DNA from: Pseudomonadota bacterium
GTDB lineage: Bacteria; Pseudomonadota; Alphaproteobacteria; Acetobacterales; Acetobacteraceae
Assembly (NCBI GenBank): GCA_021809435.1
Contig: JAKBAD010000004.1
Coordinates: 62,001-126,000 of the forward strand
Length of the DNA stretch: 64,000 nt
Direction: 5' to 3'
Below the pieces are notes generated by a model. The model ran no database searches. It saw only the letters and a program-made list of their open reading frames with translations, and had not been told where the DNA came from. Position numbers and translations under genes: made by a program. Positions 27,078 through 36,367 of the stretch are shown in pieces. Every line of letters starts with the position of its first letter. The stretch's first letter is position 1.

Positions 27078-27488
27078 ATGGATATAAGCATCGAGCGCCT
27101 GTGCATAGAGAATGGCCTGAAAATGACCGGTCCGCGCCGGGTCATCGCGCGCGTGCTCTCGGAAGCCACCGACCACCCCGATGTGGACGAACTGCACCGG
27201 CGCGCCAACCGGCTCGATCCGCGCATTTCGCTGGCCACGGTGTATCGCACCGTGCGGCTGCTGGAATCCAAGGGCATCCTGGCCCGGCGGGAGCTGGGCT
27301 CGCGCCGTGCGCGCTATGAGCCCAATGGCGATGGCAATCATTTCCACCTGATCGATAAGGAAACCGGCTCGGTGGTTGAATTCTCGGCCCCCGAGGCCGA
27401 GATGAAGCTGCGTGAGATCGGCCGCGCCCAGGGGTTTGAGGTCGATACCATCAAAATCGAGCTGTTCGGCCGGCGGCCCAAGGCATGA
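27078..27488 (+). CDS. Fur-family metalloregulator
   Basis: 136 residues. The winged-helix part holds MTGPRRVIARVLSEATDHPDVDELHRRA and the recognition helix ISLATVYRTVRLLESKGI. The metal/dimer domain has GNHFHLIDKETGSVVEF in place of the usual HHDHLxC, and no CxxC structural zinc site is present, as in alphaproteobacterial Fur/Mur proteins. It may sense iron or manganese. Irr is less likely because the haem-regulatory motif is not seen. Divergent from tusA. Confidence 0.88.
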   Translation: MDISIERLCIENGLKMTGPRRVIARVLSEATDHPDVDELHRRANRLDPRISLATVYRTVRLLESKGILARRELGSRRARYEPNGDGNHFHLIDKETGSVVEFSAPEAEMKLREIGRAQGFEVDTIKIELFGRRPKA

Positions 27489-27594
27489 GCGCGCCGCCGC
27501 CCAGCCCGCACGGGACCGCCACGCCAAACATAAACAACATGAGTGGGATGCCGGCCAAGGGGCAAACCCCAGGCCACGCTTGAAGGATGATGCA

Positions 27595-28107
27595 ATGTCT
27601 GACGATGATGACGACCTGAACCAGCCCGAGTCGCTGCTGCCTTATGACGAATGGACCCAGGAGGCCCTGCGCCAGGTGGTGGTGAGCGCGCTGCGCCATG
27701 CGGCGGCGGAAGGGTTGCCCGGCGGGCATCATTTCTACATCACCTTCCGCACCGATTATCCGGGCGTACAGATCCCCGACCGGCTGCGCGCCCAATATCC
27801 CGAGGACATGACCATCGTCCTCCAGCACCAGTTTCATAGCCTCACCGTCGATGACGCGGGCAAGGTGATGTCGGTCGGGCTGTCTTTCTCGGGCATTCCC
27901 TCGACCCTGGTTATCCCGCTGGCGGCCATTTCGGCCTTTGCCGACCCGGAAGTGCGCTTTGGGCTGCATTTCGAGGTGACCGTGCCCGAGCCGATCAAGG
28001 TGGCCGATATTCCCGCCCCCGAAGGCGATGATGTGCCCGCCCGCCCCACCGACGGCCCGGCCGATGTGGTGAGCCTCGATGCCTTCCGCCGCCGCCAGAA
28101 AGACTGA
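27595..28107 (+). CDS. sspB: SspB, ClpXP adaptor (alphaproteobacterial type)
   Basis: 170-residue adaptor that delivers ssrA-tagged and other substrates to ClpXP. Seen: LLPYDEWTQEALRQVVVSALRHAA, FYITFRTDYPGVQIPDRLRAQYPEDMTIVLQHQF as the peptide-binding core, and the acidic/hydrophobic C-terminal tail DVVSLDAFRRRQKD, the ClpX-docking motif of the alpha form. ATG 27595 follows AAGGA at eight bases. It is upstream of the fumarase gene (33-base gap). Confidence 0.92.
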   Translation: MSDDDDDLNQPESLLPYDEWTQEALRQVVVSALRHAAAEGLPGGHHFYITFRTDYPGVQIPDRLRAQYPEDMTIVLQHQFHSLTVDDAGKVMSVGLSFSGIPSTLVIPLAAISAFADPEVRFGLHFEVTVPEPIKVADIPAPEGDDVPARPTDGPADVVSLDAFRRRQKD

Positions 28108-28140
28108 CCAAAGACCGCCAAGAGTGCAGGAGCCAAGACC

Positions 28141-29787
28141 ATGAGCGCTGACCAGCCGACCCGCCCCGGGTTCACCTTCTCGACCATGTTCCCCCTGGGG
28201 GCGGACACCACGCCTTATCGTAAGCTCGATATTGGCGGGGTCTCGACCATTGAGGTCGAGGGTAAGCGGGTGCTGAAAATCGAGCCCAAGGCGCTCGAGG
28301 ATCTGGCCGTGGCGGCGTTTCATGATGTCTCGCATCTGCTCCGCCCCGGGCATTTGCAACAGCTCGCCAATATCCTCAAAGACCCCGAAGCCTCGGAAAA
28401 TGACCGCTATGTGGCCATGGAGTTTTTGAAAAACGCCGTGATCGCCGCCGGCGGGGTGCTGCCAATGTGCCAAGATACCGGCACGGCCATCGTGTTTGGC
28501 AAAAAGGGCCAGCGCGTGTGGGTGCAGGGCGATGAGGAGGAGGCGCTCTCGTTTGGCGTCTCACGCACCTATACCGAGACCAATTTGCGCTATTCGCAGA
28601 TGGCGCCGCTCGATATGTTCACCGAGAAGAACACCGGCAATAATCTGCCCGTGCAGTTCGATATTTATGCCGCCCCTGGCGGGCATGATGATGACGAGTT
28701 CCATTTGCAGTTCATGGCCAAGGGCGGCGGCTCGGCCAACAAGACCTTCTTGTATCAGGAAACCCGCGCGACGCTGACGCCGGAGAAGATTTACAATTTC
28801 CTGGAAACCAAGATGAAGACGCTGGGTACCTCGGCCTGCCCGCCTTATCATCTCTCGATCGTCATTGGCGGCACCTCGGCTGAGCAGAATCTCAAGACCG
28901 TGAAGCTCGCTTCCACCCGTTATCTCGACGGGCTGCCCACGGGCGGCGACATCTCCGGCCATGCCTTCCGCGACCTCGAGATGGAGCGGAAAGTGCTGGA
29001 AATCAGCCGCAAGATCGGCATTGGCGCGCAGTTTGGCGGCAAATATTTCTGCCATGATGTGCGGGTCATCCGCCTGCCGCGCCATGGCGCGAGCCTGCCG
29101 ATTGGCATTGGCGTGTCGTGCTCGGCCGACCGGCAGATCAAGGCCAAGATCACCCCTGAGGGCGTGTTTCTGGAGCAGCTGGAGACCGATCCGGCCAAAT
29201 ATCTGCCCGAGGTGACCGATGAGCATCTGGGCGGGGAGGTGGTGCATATCGACCTCAACCAGCCGATGGACGCCATCCGCGCCAAATTGTCTTCCTATCC
29301 CATTAAAACCCGCGTGGCGCTGACCGGCACCATTGTGGTGGCGCGCGATATTGCCCATGCCAAGCTCAAAGAACGGCTCGATGCCGGGCAGGGCTTGCCG
29401 CAATATCTGAAGGACCACCCGGTTTATTATGCCGGCCCGGCCAAGACGCCCGCAGGCATGCCGACCGGCAGCTTTGGCCCCACCACCGCCGGGCGCATGG
29501 ATTCTTATGTCGCCGAGTTCCAGAAGGCGGGTGGCTCGCTGGTGATGCTGGCCAAGGGCAACCGCTCGAAGGCGGTGACGGAGGCCTGCAAGACCTATGG
29601 CGGGTTCTATCTCGGCTCGATCGGCGGTCCGGCCGCGGTGCTCGCGCAAAACAACATCACCAAGGTCGAGGTGCTGGAATATCCTGAGCTTGGCATGGAG
29701 GCGGTGTGGAAGATCGAGGTCAAGGATTTCCCGGCCTTCATCGTGGTCGATGACAAGGGTAACGACTTCTTCGCCGATCTGGCGTGA
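28141..29787 (+). CDS. class I fumarate hydratase (4Fe-4S)
   Basis: 548-residue iron-sulfur hydro-lyase, reversible fumarate to malate. The alpha-like N-terminal half has [21 protein letters not shown] with one cluster Cys, [15 protein letters not shown] and the third ligand in [13 protein letters not shown]; the beta-like C-terminal half has [21 protein letters not shown] and GGPAAVLAQ. The length fits the fused FumA/FumB form rather than separate subunits. Oxygen- and iron-sensitive enzymes of this class often coexist with a class II FumC elsewhere. A G/C hairpin follows the stop. Confidence 0.95.
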   Translation: MSADQPTRPGFTFSTMFPLGADTTPYRKLDIGGVSTIEVEGKRVLKIEPKALEDLAVAAFHDVSHLLRPGHLQQLANILKDPEASENDRYVAMEFLKNAVIAAGGVLPMCQDTGTAIVFGKKGQRVWVQGDEEEALSFGVSRTYTETNLRYSQMAPLDMFTEKNTGNNLPVQFDIYAAPGGHDDDEFHLQFMAKGGGSANKTFLYQETRATLTPEKIYNFLETKMKTLGTSACPPYHLSIVIGGTSAEQNLKTVKLASTRYLDGLPTGGDISGHAFRDLEMERKVLEISRKIGIGAQFGGKYFCHDVRVIRLPRHGASLPIGIGVSCSADRQIKAKITPEGVFLEQLETDPAKYLPEVTDEHLGGEVVHIDLNQPMDAIRAKLSSYPIKTRVALTGTIVVARDIAHAKLKERLDAGQGLPQYLKDHPVYYAGPAKTPAGMPTGSFGPTTAGRMDSYVAEFQKAGGSLVMLAKGNRSKAVTEACKTYGGFYLGSIGGPAAVLAQNNITKVEVLEYPELGMEAVWKIEVKDFPAFIVVDDKGNDFFADLA

Positions 29788-29809
29788 TAACGGCCTGACC
29801 CCCCTAACC

Positions 29810-29830
29810 CCCCGTGCCGCCGGCACGGGG
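29810..29830 (+). terminator. hairpin after fumarase
   Basis: Ten-pair stem with arms CCCCGTGCCG and CGGCACGGGG and a single-base loop, 23 bases past the fumarase stop and 20 before the VOC start. No T-run, so it may be a partial stop or an RNA-stability element. Confidence 0.5.
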
Positions 29831-29849
29831 CCAAGCTCCCCGAGGCGCC

Positions 29850-30245
29850 ATGAAATTCACCGTCGATCGCGTTGACCATCTCGTGCTCGTGTGCCGCGAC
29901 CTGGAAACCACGGCCAGCTGGTATCAGCGCGTGCTGGGCATGGAGCGCGAGGAATATGGCGGCAAAAACCGCACCGCGCTGCGCTTTGGCGGCACCAAGA
30001 TCAATTTGCACGAAGTGGGCTCGGAAGGCCGGCTGCACGCCCAGACCGCCCAGCCGGGCACGCTGGATTTCTGCCTCGTGGTCGCTGTCGGCCCGCAGGA
30101 TGTGATCAACCAGCTCCATGCCTGCGGCGTGCCGGTGGAAGGCGGGCCGATCGGGCGGATTGGCGCGCTGGGCGATATGGTCTCGGTCTATTGCCGCGAT
30201 CCCGACGGCAACCTCATCGAACTCGCCTCCTATCTCGGGGATTAA
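29850..30245 (+). CDS. VOC-family (glyoxalase/bleomycin resistance fold) protein
   Basis: 131-residue single VOC domain: VDRVDHLVLVCRDLETTASWYQRVLGM at the start and VYCRDPDGNLIELASY at the end, giving the metal-site His and Glu of the fold. It resembles small glyoxalase-like and virulence-associated VOC proteins; the reaction cannot be named. ATG 29850 has GAGG five bases upstream. A palindromic repeat follows the stop. Confidence 0.82.
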   Translation: MKFTVDRVDHLVLVCRDLETTASWYQRVLGMEREEYGGKNRTALRFGGTKINLHEVGSEGRLHAQTAQPGTLDFCLVVAVGPQDVINQLHACGVPVEGGPIGRIGALGDMVSVYCRDPDGNLIELASYLGD

Positions 30246-30257
30246 GCTCATGGTTGT

Positions 30258-30441
30258 GGTGCCGCAGGGGGACGCTGTCCCCCTGCACCCCCTGCCAAGG
30301 GCCGAGAGGCCCTTGGATCCCATCCGGCTTATCGCGGGTACCCCCACAAGGGGGGTACCCGCGATAAGCCGATTATTGAGGTCCAGGGGCTCGGCCCCTG
30401 GCTGGGGGGTGAAGGGGGGACAGCGTCCCCCCTTCGGCACC
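30258..30441. repeat. composite palindromic element, copy 2 (upstream of queA)
   Basis: Bounded by GGTGCCG (30258) and CGGCACC (30441), roughly 35-base imperfect terminal inverted repeats. Modules: 30267-30283 (GGGGGAC/GTCCCCC), 30295-30316 (CCAAGGGCC/GGCCCTTGG), central hairpin 30325-30371 (arms of about 20 bases, loop ACAA), 30383-30401 (CCAGGGGC/GCCCCTGG) and 30414-30432 (GGGGGGAC/GTCCCCCC). It lies between the VOC gene and queA and ends five bases before the queA ATG. Confidence 0.87.
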
Positions 30442-30446
30442 ATGCC

Positions 30447-31472
30447 ATGAAATTATCCGAGTTCGATTACGAGTTGCCCGAGGGGTGCATTGCCACCCAG
30501 CCGGCGCGCCCGCGCGATGCGGCGCGGTTGCTGCATGTGGCGGATGCGTTGGGCGACTGGCGGGTGCGGGATTTGCCGGGGCTGTTGAAGGCCGGTGATG
30601 TGCTGGTGGTGAATGACACGCGGGTGATTCCGGCGCAGTTGAGTGCGTTGCGGGGCCAGGCGCGGGTGGGGATTACGCTTGATTGCCGCCAGGATGACGG
30701 CACGTGGCGGGTTTTGCTGCGCAACGCCAAGCGGGTGCGGGTGGGCGATGAGCTGGTGATTGATCCGGCGTTCTCGGCCCATGTGGTGGAGGTTTATGAG
30801 GGCGGCGCGGCCAGGCTGCGCTTTGAGGCCGATGATTTTGGCCAGGCGCTGGAGCGCAGTGGCGCGCTGGCGCTGCCGCCTTATATTGCCCGCCCCGAGG
30901 GGCTGACGGCCGAGGACAAGGCGGATTATCAGACCATGTTCGCCGCCAACCCGGGCGCGGTGGCGGCGCCGACGGCGGGGCTGCATTTTACCCCCGCCCT
31001 GCAGGCCGCGCTGGCGGCGCGCGGCGTGGAGATGGTGCATGTCACGCTGCATGTGGGGGCGGGGACGTTTTTGCCGGTGCGGGTGGAGGAGATTTCTCAG
31101 CATAAAATGCATGCCGAACGGGGCGTGGTGAGCGCTTTGGCGGCGGCGCGGATAAATGCCGCGCGGGCGGCCGGGCGGCGGATTGTGCCGGTGGGCACCA
31201 CGGCGCTGCGGGTGATTGAGAGCGCCGCCGATGAGGCGGGATATGTGCGCGAATTCAACGCCGAGACGGATATTTTCATCACGCCTGGCTATCGCTTCAA
31301 GGTGGCGGATGCGCTGATGACCAATTTTCATCTGCCGAAATCGACGTTGCTGATGCTGGTTTCGGCCTTTGCGGGGGTTGAGCGGATGAGGGCGGCTTAC
31401 CGGCATGCCATTGCCAAGGGCTACCGGTTTTATTCATACGGGGATGCTTGTTTGCTGGAGCGGGCGGAATGA
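30447..31472 (+). CDS. queA: SAM:tRNA ribosyltransferase-isomerase
   Basis: 341 residues. QueA moves the ribosyl part of S-adenosylmethionine onto preQ1 in tRNA to give epoxyqueuosine. Seen: [24 protein letters not shown] at the N terminus, [47 protein letters not shown] and [18 protein letters not shown], all QueA landmarks, with family-typical length. First of four co-directional que genes; its stop overlaps the tgt start (ATGA). The palindromic element takes up the position of a ribosome binding site and none is clear. Confidence 0.97.
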   Translation: MKLSEFDYELPEGCIATQPARPRDAARLLHVADALGDWRVRDLPGLLKAGDVLVVNDTRVIPAQLSALRGQARVGITLDCRQDDGTWRVLLRNAKRVRVGDELVIDPAFSAHVVEVYEGGAARLRFEADDFGQALERSGALALPPYIARPEGLTAEDKADYQTMFAANPGAVAAPTAGLHFTPALQAALAARGVEMVHVTLHVGAGTFLPVRVEEISQHKMHAERGVVSALAAARINAARAAGRRIVPVGTTALRVIESAADEAGYVREFNAETDIFITPGYRFKVADALMTNFHLPKSTLLMLVSAFAGVERMRAAYRHAIAKGYRFYSYGDACLLERAE

Positions 31473-32590
31473 CGACGTTTGGGTTTTCTCTGCATGCCAC
31501 CGATGGCCGGGCGCGCGCGGGCACGCTGATGACCGCCCATGGCGAGGTGCCGACGCCGACTTTCATGGCGGTGGGCACGGCGGGCACGGTGAAGGCCATG
31601 ACCATGGACCAGGTGCGCGCCACGGGGGCCAGGATTGTGCTGGGCAATACCTACCATTTGATGCTGCGCCCGGGCGCGGAGCGGGTGGCGCGGCTGGGCG
31701 GCTTGCACAAGATGATGGATTGGCCCGGGCCGATCCTCACCGATTCAGGCGGGTTTCAGGTGATGTCGCTCGCTAAATTGCGCAAGCTCGATGAGAGCGG
31801 GGTGACGTTTCGTTCGCACATCGATGGCGCGGCGTTTCATCTGACGCCGGAGCGCTCGACGGAGATTCAGCATTTGCTGGATGCCACCATTACCATGCAG
31901 CTCGATGAATGCACGAAATTTCCGGCGACCCATGCGGAGGCGGCGGACTCGATGCGCATGTCGGCGCGCTGGGCGCGGCGCTCGCGCGATGCGTTTGTCA
32001 AGCGCCCGGGCTATGGGCAGTTTGGGATTATCCAGGGCTCGACCTTTGAGGATTTGCGCGCGGAATCGGCCGAGGCGCTGGGGGGGCTGGAGTTTGAGGG
32101 CTATGCCATTGGCGGCTTGGCGGTGGGCGAGGGGCAGGCGGCGATGTTCTCGGTGCTCGATTACGCGCCCCAGATGCTGCCCACGGACAAACCCCGCTAT
32201 CTGATGGGCGTGGGCACGCCCGATGATCTGCTGGGGAGCGTGCTGCGCGGCGTGGATATGTTTGACTGCGTGATGCCCACGCGCGCCGGGCGCACGGCGC
32301 GGGCTTTTACCTCACGCGGGATTTTTAATTTGCGCAATGCGCGCTTCGCCGACGATACGCGGCCGCTGGATGAGGGCTGCGCCTGCCTGGCTTGCACGCG
32401 CCATTCGCGGGCTTATTTGCACCATTTGTTCAGGTGCGAGGAAATGCTGGGGCCGATGTTGCTGACGGCGCATAATCTTACCTATTACCAATCGCTGATG
32501 CAGGGCGCGCGGCGCGAGATTATCGGGGGGGGGTATGAGGATTATGTGGCCGGTGTGCGCGAGGGTTGGGCACGGGGAGATGTGGCATGA
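31469..32590 (+). CDS. tgt: tRNA-guanine transglycosylase
   Basis: 373 residues. Tgt exchanges guanine-34 of GUN-anticodon tRNAs (Tyr, His, Asn, Asp) for preQ1. Seen: the catalytic Asp in [43 protein letters not shown], the nucleophile region [14 protein letters not shown] and the zinc site [18 protein letters not shown]. The start at 31469 shares ATGA with queA; its stop shares ATGA with queF. Confidence 0.97.
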   Translation: MTTFGFSLHATDGRARAGTLMTAHGEVPTPTFMAVGTAGTVKAMTMDQVRATGARIVLGNTYHLMLRPGAERVARLGGLHKMMDWPGPILTDSGGFQVMSLAKLRKLDESGVTFRSHIDGAAFHLTPERSTEIQHLLDATITMQLDECTKFPATHAEAADSMRMSARWARRSRDAFVKRPGYGQFGIIQGSTFEDLRAESAEALGGLEFEGYAIGGLAVGEGQAAMFSVLDYAPQMLPTDKPRYLMGVGTPDDLLGSVLRGVDMFDCVMPTRAGRTARAFTSRGIFNLRNARFADDTRPLDEGCACLACTRHSRAYLHHLFRCEEMLGPMLLTAHNLTYYQSLMQGARREIIGGGYEDYVAGVREGWARGDVA

Positions 32591-33051
32591 GTGATGACCG
32601 CTATGGGGCGTTGAGCCAGCTGGGCCAGGCCGCGCCCGCGCCCACCAGCCCCGATGAGGCGGTGCTGGAGCGCGTGGAGGCGCGGACAGGCGGCAAAAAC
32701 GCCGTGGTGCGCTTTACCTGCCCGGAATTCACCTCGCTCTGCCCGATCACCGGGCAGCCGGATTTCGCGCATATCGTGATTGATTACATCCCCGATGAAT
32801 GGCTGGTGGAGAGCAAGTCTCTCAAGCTGTTTCTCCACGCCTTCCGCAATCATGGCGGGTTTCATGAGGCGTGCACGCTGATGATCGCGGAGCGGCTGGT
32901 GGAGCTTTTGAACCCTAAATGGCTGCGCATTGGGGCTTATTGGTATCCGCGCGGGGGGATACCGATTGATGTGTTCTGGCAGACCGGCGCGCCGCCCGAG
33001 GGGGCTTGGATTCCGGACCAGGGTGTGGCGCCCTATCGTGGCCGGGGTTGA
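32587..33051 (+). CDS. queF: 7-cyano-7-deazaguanine (preQ0) reductase
   Basis: 154-residue NADPH-dependent nitrile reductase making preQ1 from preQ0. This is the short unimodular type I (YkvM-like) form: [30 protein letters not shown] carries the active-site Cys and the substrate-binding Asp, followed by [20 protein letters not shown] with the QueF NADPH motif. Coupled to tgt by ATGA. Confidence 0.97.
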   Translation: MSDDRYGALSQLGQAAPAPTSPDEAVLERVEARTGGKNAVVRFTCPEFTSLCPITGQPDFAHIVIDYIPDEWLVESKSLKLFLHAFRNHGGFHEACTLMIAERLVELLNPKWLRIGAYWYPRGGIPIDVFWQTGAPPEGAWIPDQGVAPYRGRG

Positions 33052-34066
33052 GGGGCGGATAAAGGCCAAGGCCGCCGCGCTGGGGTTTGACGCGGTGGGG
33101 TTTGCCCGCGCGCGGCTGGATGATGAGCACCGCGCCCGGCTGGCGGCGTTTTTGGCCGCCAATCACCATGGCACCATGGGCTGGATGGCCGCGCGCGCCG
33201 ATGAGCGCGGCGACCCCACGGCGCTGTGGCCCGAGGTGGTGAGCGTGATTTCGCTGGGGCTGAGCTACGCGCCCGCGGGCGATGCGCTGGAAAATTTAAG
33301 CCGGGGCGAGGTTGGCAATATCTCGGTCTATGCCCGCAACCGCGATTACCACGATGTGGTGAAGGGCAAGCTCAAGCATCTGGCGCAGTTTGTGGCCAGT
33401 TTGGGCGCCGGGGTGAAGGTGTTTGTGGACACCGCGCCGGTGATGGAAAAGCCCCTGGCCCAACAGGCCGGGCTGGGCTGGCAGGGCAAGCACACCAACC
33501 TCGTCTCGCGCGCCCATGGCTCGTGGCTGTTTTTGGGCGAGGTGATGACGACCCTGACGCTGGCGCCCGATGCGCCGGGGGGGGACAGGTGCGGCTCGTG
33601 CATGGCCTGCCAGGAAGTGTGCCCGACGGCGGCGTTTCCCGCGCCTTATCGGCTCGATGCCAGGCGCTGCGTGTCTTATCTCACCATCGAGCATGAGGGG
33701 CCGATACCGGAGGAATTCCGGGGGGCGATGGGCAACCGGATTTATGGCTGCGATGATTGCCTGGCCGTGTGCCCGTGGAACAAATTCGCCCAGGCCGGGC
33801 GCGAGGCCAAGCTGGCCGCGCGCGAGGATTTGACCGCGCCGCTATTGGCCGAGCTGGCCTTGCTCGACGATGCCGGGTTCCGGGCGAAATTTGCCGGCTC
33901 GCCGGTCAAGCGCATTGGGCGCAACCGGTTGGCGCGCAATGTCGCCATCGCGCTGGGCAATGCGGGCGATGCCGGGCTGCTGCCGGTGGCCGCGCGGCTG
34001 GCGGGGGATGATGACGCGGTGGTGGCCGAGGCCGGGGCCTGGGCGGTGGCCAGGCTGGGGGCGTGA
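33038..34066 (+). CDS. queG: epoxyqueuosine reductase
   Basis: About 342 residues. QueG is the cobalamin-dependent iron-sulfur enzyme that reduces epoxyqueuosine to queuosine, the last step. Seen: [45 protein letters not shown] and two 4Fe-4S motifs [16 protein letters not shown] and [15 protein letters not shown], then HEAT-like repeats at the C terminus. The start is uncertain: GTG 33038 is used, overlapping queF by 14 bases; GTG 33023 is also open. It completes the queA-tgt-queF-queG unit. Confidence 0.94.
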   Translation: MAGVEGRIKAKAAALGFDAVGFARARLDDEHRARLAAFLAANHHGTMGWMAARADERGDPTALWPEVVSVISLGLSYAPAGDALENLSRGEVGNISVYARNRDYHDVVKGKLKHLAQFVASLGAGVKVFVDTAPVMEKPLAQQAGLGWQGKHTNLVSRAHGSWLFLGEVMTTLTLAPDAPGGDRCGSCMACQEVCPTAAFPAPYRLDARRCVSYLTIEHEGPIPEEFRGAMGNRIYGCDDCLAVCPWNKFAQAGREAKLAAREDLTAPLLAELALLDDAGFRAKFAGSPVKRIGRNRLARNVAIALGNAGDAGLLPVAARLAGDDDAVVAEAGAWAVARLGA

Positions 34067-34112
34067 CGGCGTTTCTTTTCTTTCCCCCACAAAAGGATTA
34101 ATAACGCCCCCC

Positions 34113-34973
34113 ATGAGCTGGTTAACCGAATTCGTCCGCCCGAAAATCCGCACTTTGCTTGGCCGCAAGGAGGCGCCCGATAATCTCTGGCACCAATGCC
34201 CCTCGTGCCAGCAGATGATTTTTCAGCGCGAGCTGGAGGCCGCCAAGAAGGTTTGCCCCCATTGCGGGCACCATATGCGCGCCACCGCCCAGGAGCGCCT
34301 GGCCTGGACGTTCGATGACGGGCATTTCACCCGCATCGATTTGCCCAAGGCGGTGCATGACCCGCTGAAATTCCGCGACCAGAAGAAATATGCCGATCGC
34401 CTGCGCGAGGCCCGTGACAAGACCAAGCAGGATGACGCGCTGCTGGTGGCCCATGGGCTGGTGGGCGGCAAGCGCGCGGTGGTGGCGGCCATGTCGTTCG
34501 AGTTCATGGGCGGCTCGATGGGCTCGGGCGTGGGCGAGGGGCTGGTGGCCGCCGCCAAGCTGGCCGTGCTGCAACAGGCCCCGCTGATTGTGTATACCGC
34601 CTCGGGCGGGGCGCGCATGCAGGAAGGCGCGATCAGCCTGATGCAGATGCCGCGCTCGACCATTGCCGCGCAGATGGTGAAGGAAGCCGGGCTGCCTTAC
34701 ATCGTGGTGCTCACCGACCCGACCACCGGCGGCGTCACCGCCTCGTTCGCGATGCTGGGCGATATTCAGATCGCCGAGCCGAACACGCTGATCGGGTTCG
34801 CGGGCGCGCGCGTGATTGAACAGACGGTGCGCGAGAAGCTGCCGCCCGGGTTCCAGCGGGCCGAGTATCTGCATCAGCATGGCATCATCGACATGGTGGT
34901 GAAGCGCGGCGAGTTGACCGCCACGCTGGCCCGGCTGATCGAATATTGCACGGCCAACCGGCGCGCGGCCTGA
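34113..34973 (+). CDS. accD: acetyl-CoA carboxylase carboxyltransferase beta subunit
   Basis: 286 residues, catalysing with AccA the transfer of carboxyl from biotin to acetyl-CoA, the first committed step of fatty acid synthesis. The N-terminal four-Cys zinc ribbon is CPSCQQMIF...CPHCGHHM (residues about 29-51), followed by the crotonase-like core with SGGARMQEGAISLMQM and GGVTASFAMLGDI. AAAAGGA lies somewhat far (about 14 bases) from ATG 34113. folC follows after 7 bases, a common alphaproteobacterial arrangement. Confidence 0.97.
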   Translation: MSWLTEFVRPKIRTLLGRKEAPDNLWHQCPSCQQMIFQRELEAAKKVCPHCGHHMRATAQERLAWTFDDGHFTRIDLPKAVHDPLKFRDQKKYADRLREARDKTKQDDALLVAHGLVGGKRAVVAAMSFEFMGGSMGSGVGEGLVAAAKLAVLQQAPLIVYTASGGARMQEGAISLMQMPRSTIAAQMVKEAGLPYIVVLTDPTTGGVTASFAMLGDIQIAEPNTLIGFAGARVIEQTVREKLPPGFQRAEYLHQHGIIDMVVKRGELTATLARLIEYCTANRRAA

Positions 34974-34980
34974 GGCGCGG

Positions 34981-36237
34981 GTGAGCCGGTTCGACGCGGC
35001 GCTGACGCGCCTTCATACGCTCTATCCGAAGCTCATTGATTTGCGGCTGGAGCGGCTCGAGCGCCTGCTGGGGGAGCTTGGCCACCCGGAGCGCAAGCTG
35101 CCGCCCGTGCTGCATGTGGCGGGCACCAACGGCAAGGGCTCGGTGTGCGCGTTTGCCGCCGCCATCGCCGAGGCCGCGGGGCTGAAGGTGCATGTGTATA
35201 GCTCGCCGCATCTGGTGCGGTTCAATGAGCGGTTCCGGCTGCATGGTGAATTGGCGACCGATGACCAGATCGCCGAGGCGCTGGATGCCGTGGAGGCCGC
35301 CAATGGCCCGGCGCAGATTACCGTGTTCGAGGCGATTACGGCGGCGGCGTTTTATATGTTCGCCAAATATCCGGCCGATCTCGCGATCATCGAGGTGGGG
35401 TTGGGCGGGCGGCTGGATGCCACCAATGTGGTGAGCCCGAAAGCCTGCGCCATTACCTCGGTCTCGCTCGATCATCAGGATTTTCTGGGCGCCACGCTGG
35501 CCGCCATTGCCGCCGAGAAGGCCGGGATCATCAAGGATAACGTGCCGGTGGTGACCGGGTTTCAGCCGCCCGAGGTGATGGCGGTGATCGAGGCCGAGGC
35601 CGCCGCCCACCACGCGCCGCTGTGGCGCCGGGGCCAGGACTGGACGGTGCAGGGTTATGGCTATGGCATTGTCTATGACAAAATGGCCCTGCCCCGGCCC
35701 GCGCTGCTGGGCCCGCACCAGGTGGAGAATGCCGGCATCGCCATCTCGCTGCTGCGCGCGGCGGGCTATAAGTTCAATGACCGGATTTTGGCCAAGGGGC
35801 TGACCAGCGCCCAGTGGCCCGCGCGTATGCAGCGCCTGCATGGCGCGCTGGCCAAGGCGCTGCCCGAGGGCGCGCAGCTTTGGCTCGATGGCGCCCACAA
35901 CCCCGGCGGCGCCCTGGCGCTGGCCGAGCAATTGCAGGCCTTCAGCGGCCCCACCACCCTGATTGTGGGCATGAAGCAGAGCAAGGATGTGGGCGAGGTG
36001 CTGCGCATTCTCGCCCCCCATGCCGCTGAGATTTACGCCGTGGCCGAGCCGGGCCAGCATCTGGCCTTGCCGGTTGAGGCGATCATTGAGGCGTCCAACG
36101 GCAAGGCCAAGCCGGGACCCGACATCGCCGGGGCGCTCAAGCAAATTACCGCGCCGACGCGGGTGCTGATTTGCGGCTCGCTCTATCTGGCGGGTGAGGT
36201 TTTGAAGCTGGACGGCGCTGGCGCGGGCGCGGGCTAA
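34981..36237 (+). CDS. folC: bifunctional folylpolyglutamate/dihydrofolate synthase
   Basis: 418-residue Mur-ligase-type enzyme that adds glutamate to dihydropteroate and to folates. The ATP-binding VAGTNGKGSVCAFAAAIAEA is near residue 44, then YSSPHLVRFNERFRL, GLGGRLDATNVV and the C-terminal LWLDGAHNPGGALAL. Starts with GTG 34981, seven bases after accD. Full family length. Confidence 0.96.
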   Translation: MSRFDAALTRLHTLYPKLIDLRLERLERLLGELGHPERKLPPVLHVAGTNGKGSVCAFAAAIAEAAGLKVHVYSSPHLVRFNERFRLHGELATDDQIAEALDAVEAANGPAQITVFEAITAAAFYMFAKYPADLAIIEVGLGGRLDATNVVSPKACAITSVSLDHQDFLGATLAAIAAEKAGIIKDNVPVVTGFQPPEVMAVIEAEAAAHHAPLWRRGQDWTVQGYGYGIVYDKMALPRPALLGPHQVENAGIAISLLRAAGYKFNDRILAKGLTSAQWPARMQRLHGALAKALPEGAQLWLDGAHNPGGALALAEQLQAFSGPTTLIVGMKQSKDVGEVLRILAPHAAEIYAVAEPGQHLALPVEAIIEASNGKAKPGPDIAGALKQITAPTRVLICGSLYLAGEVLKLDGAGAGAG

Positions 36238-36243
36238 ATGAAT

Positions 36244-36352
36244 AAAAGTTTTTTGGGGCGGCGGCGGCGGCGCTCCCCTCGCGGTTACCAGAAAGGGCCA
36301 GAGTCTTGGGGGGCTTTTTATAAAAAGCCCCCCAAACCCCGCAAAAATTTTT
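36244..36352. repeat. cloverleaf-like intergenic repeat, copy 3 (reversed, rearranged)
   Basis: Outer arms AAAAGTTTTTTGGGG (36244-36258) and CCCCGCAAAAATTTTT (36337-36352). One hairpin, arms TTGGGGGGCTTTTT/AAAAAGCCCCCCAA, is at 36306-36335. The position of the second hairpin is filled by a GGC-trinucleotide run and unrelated sequence. The order of parts fits the reverse complement of the copies at 4560 and 25031. Confidence 0.75.
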
Positions 36353-36367
36353 AGGAGTTTATGACCA

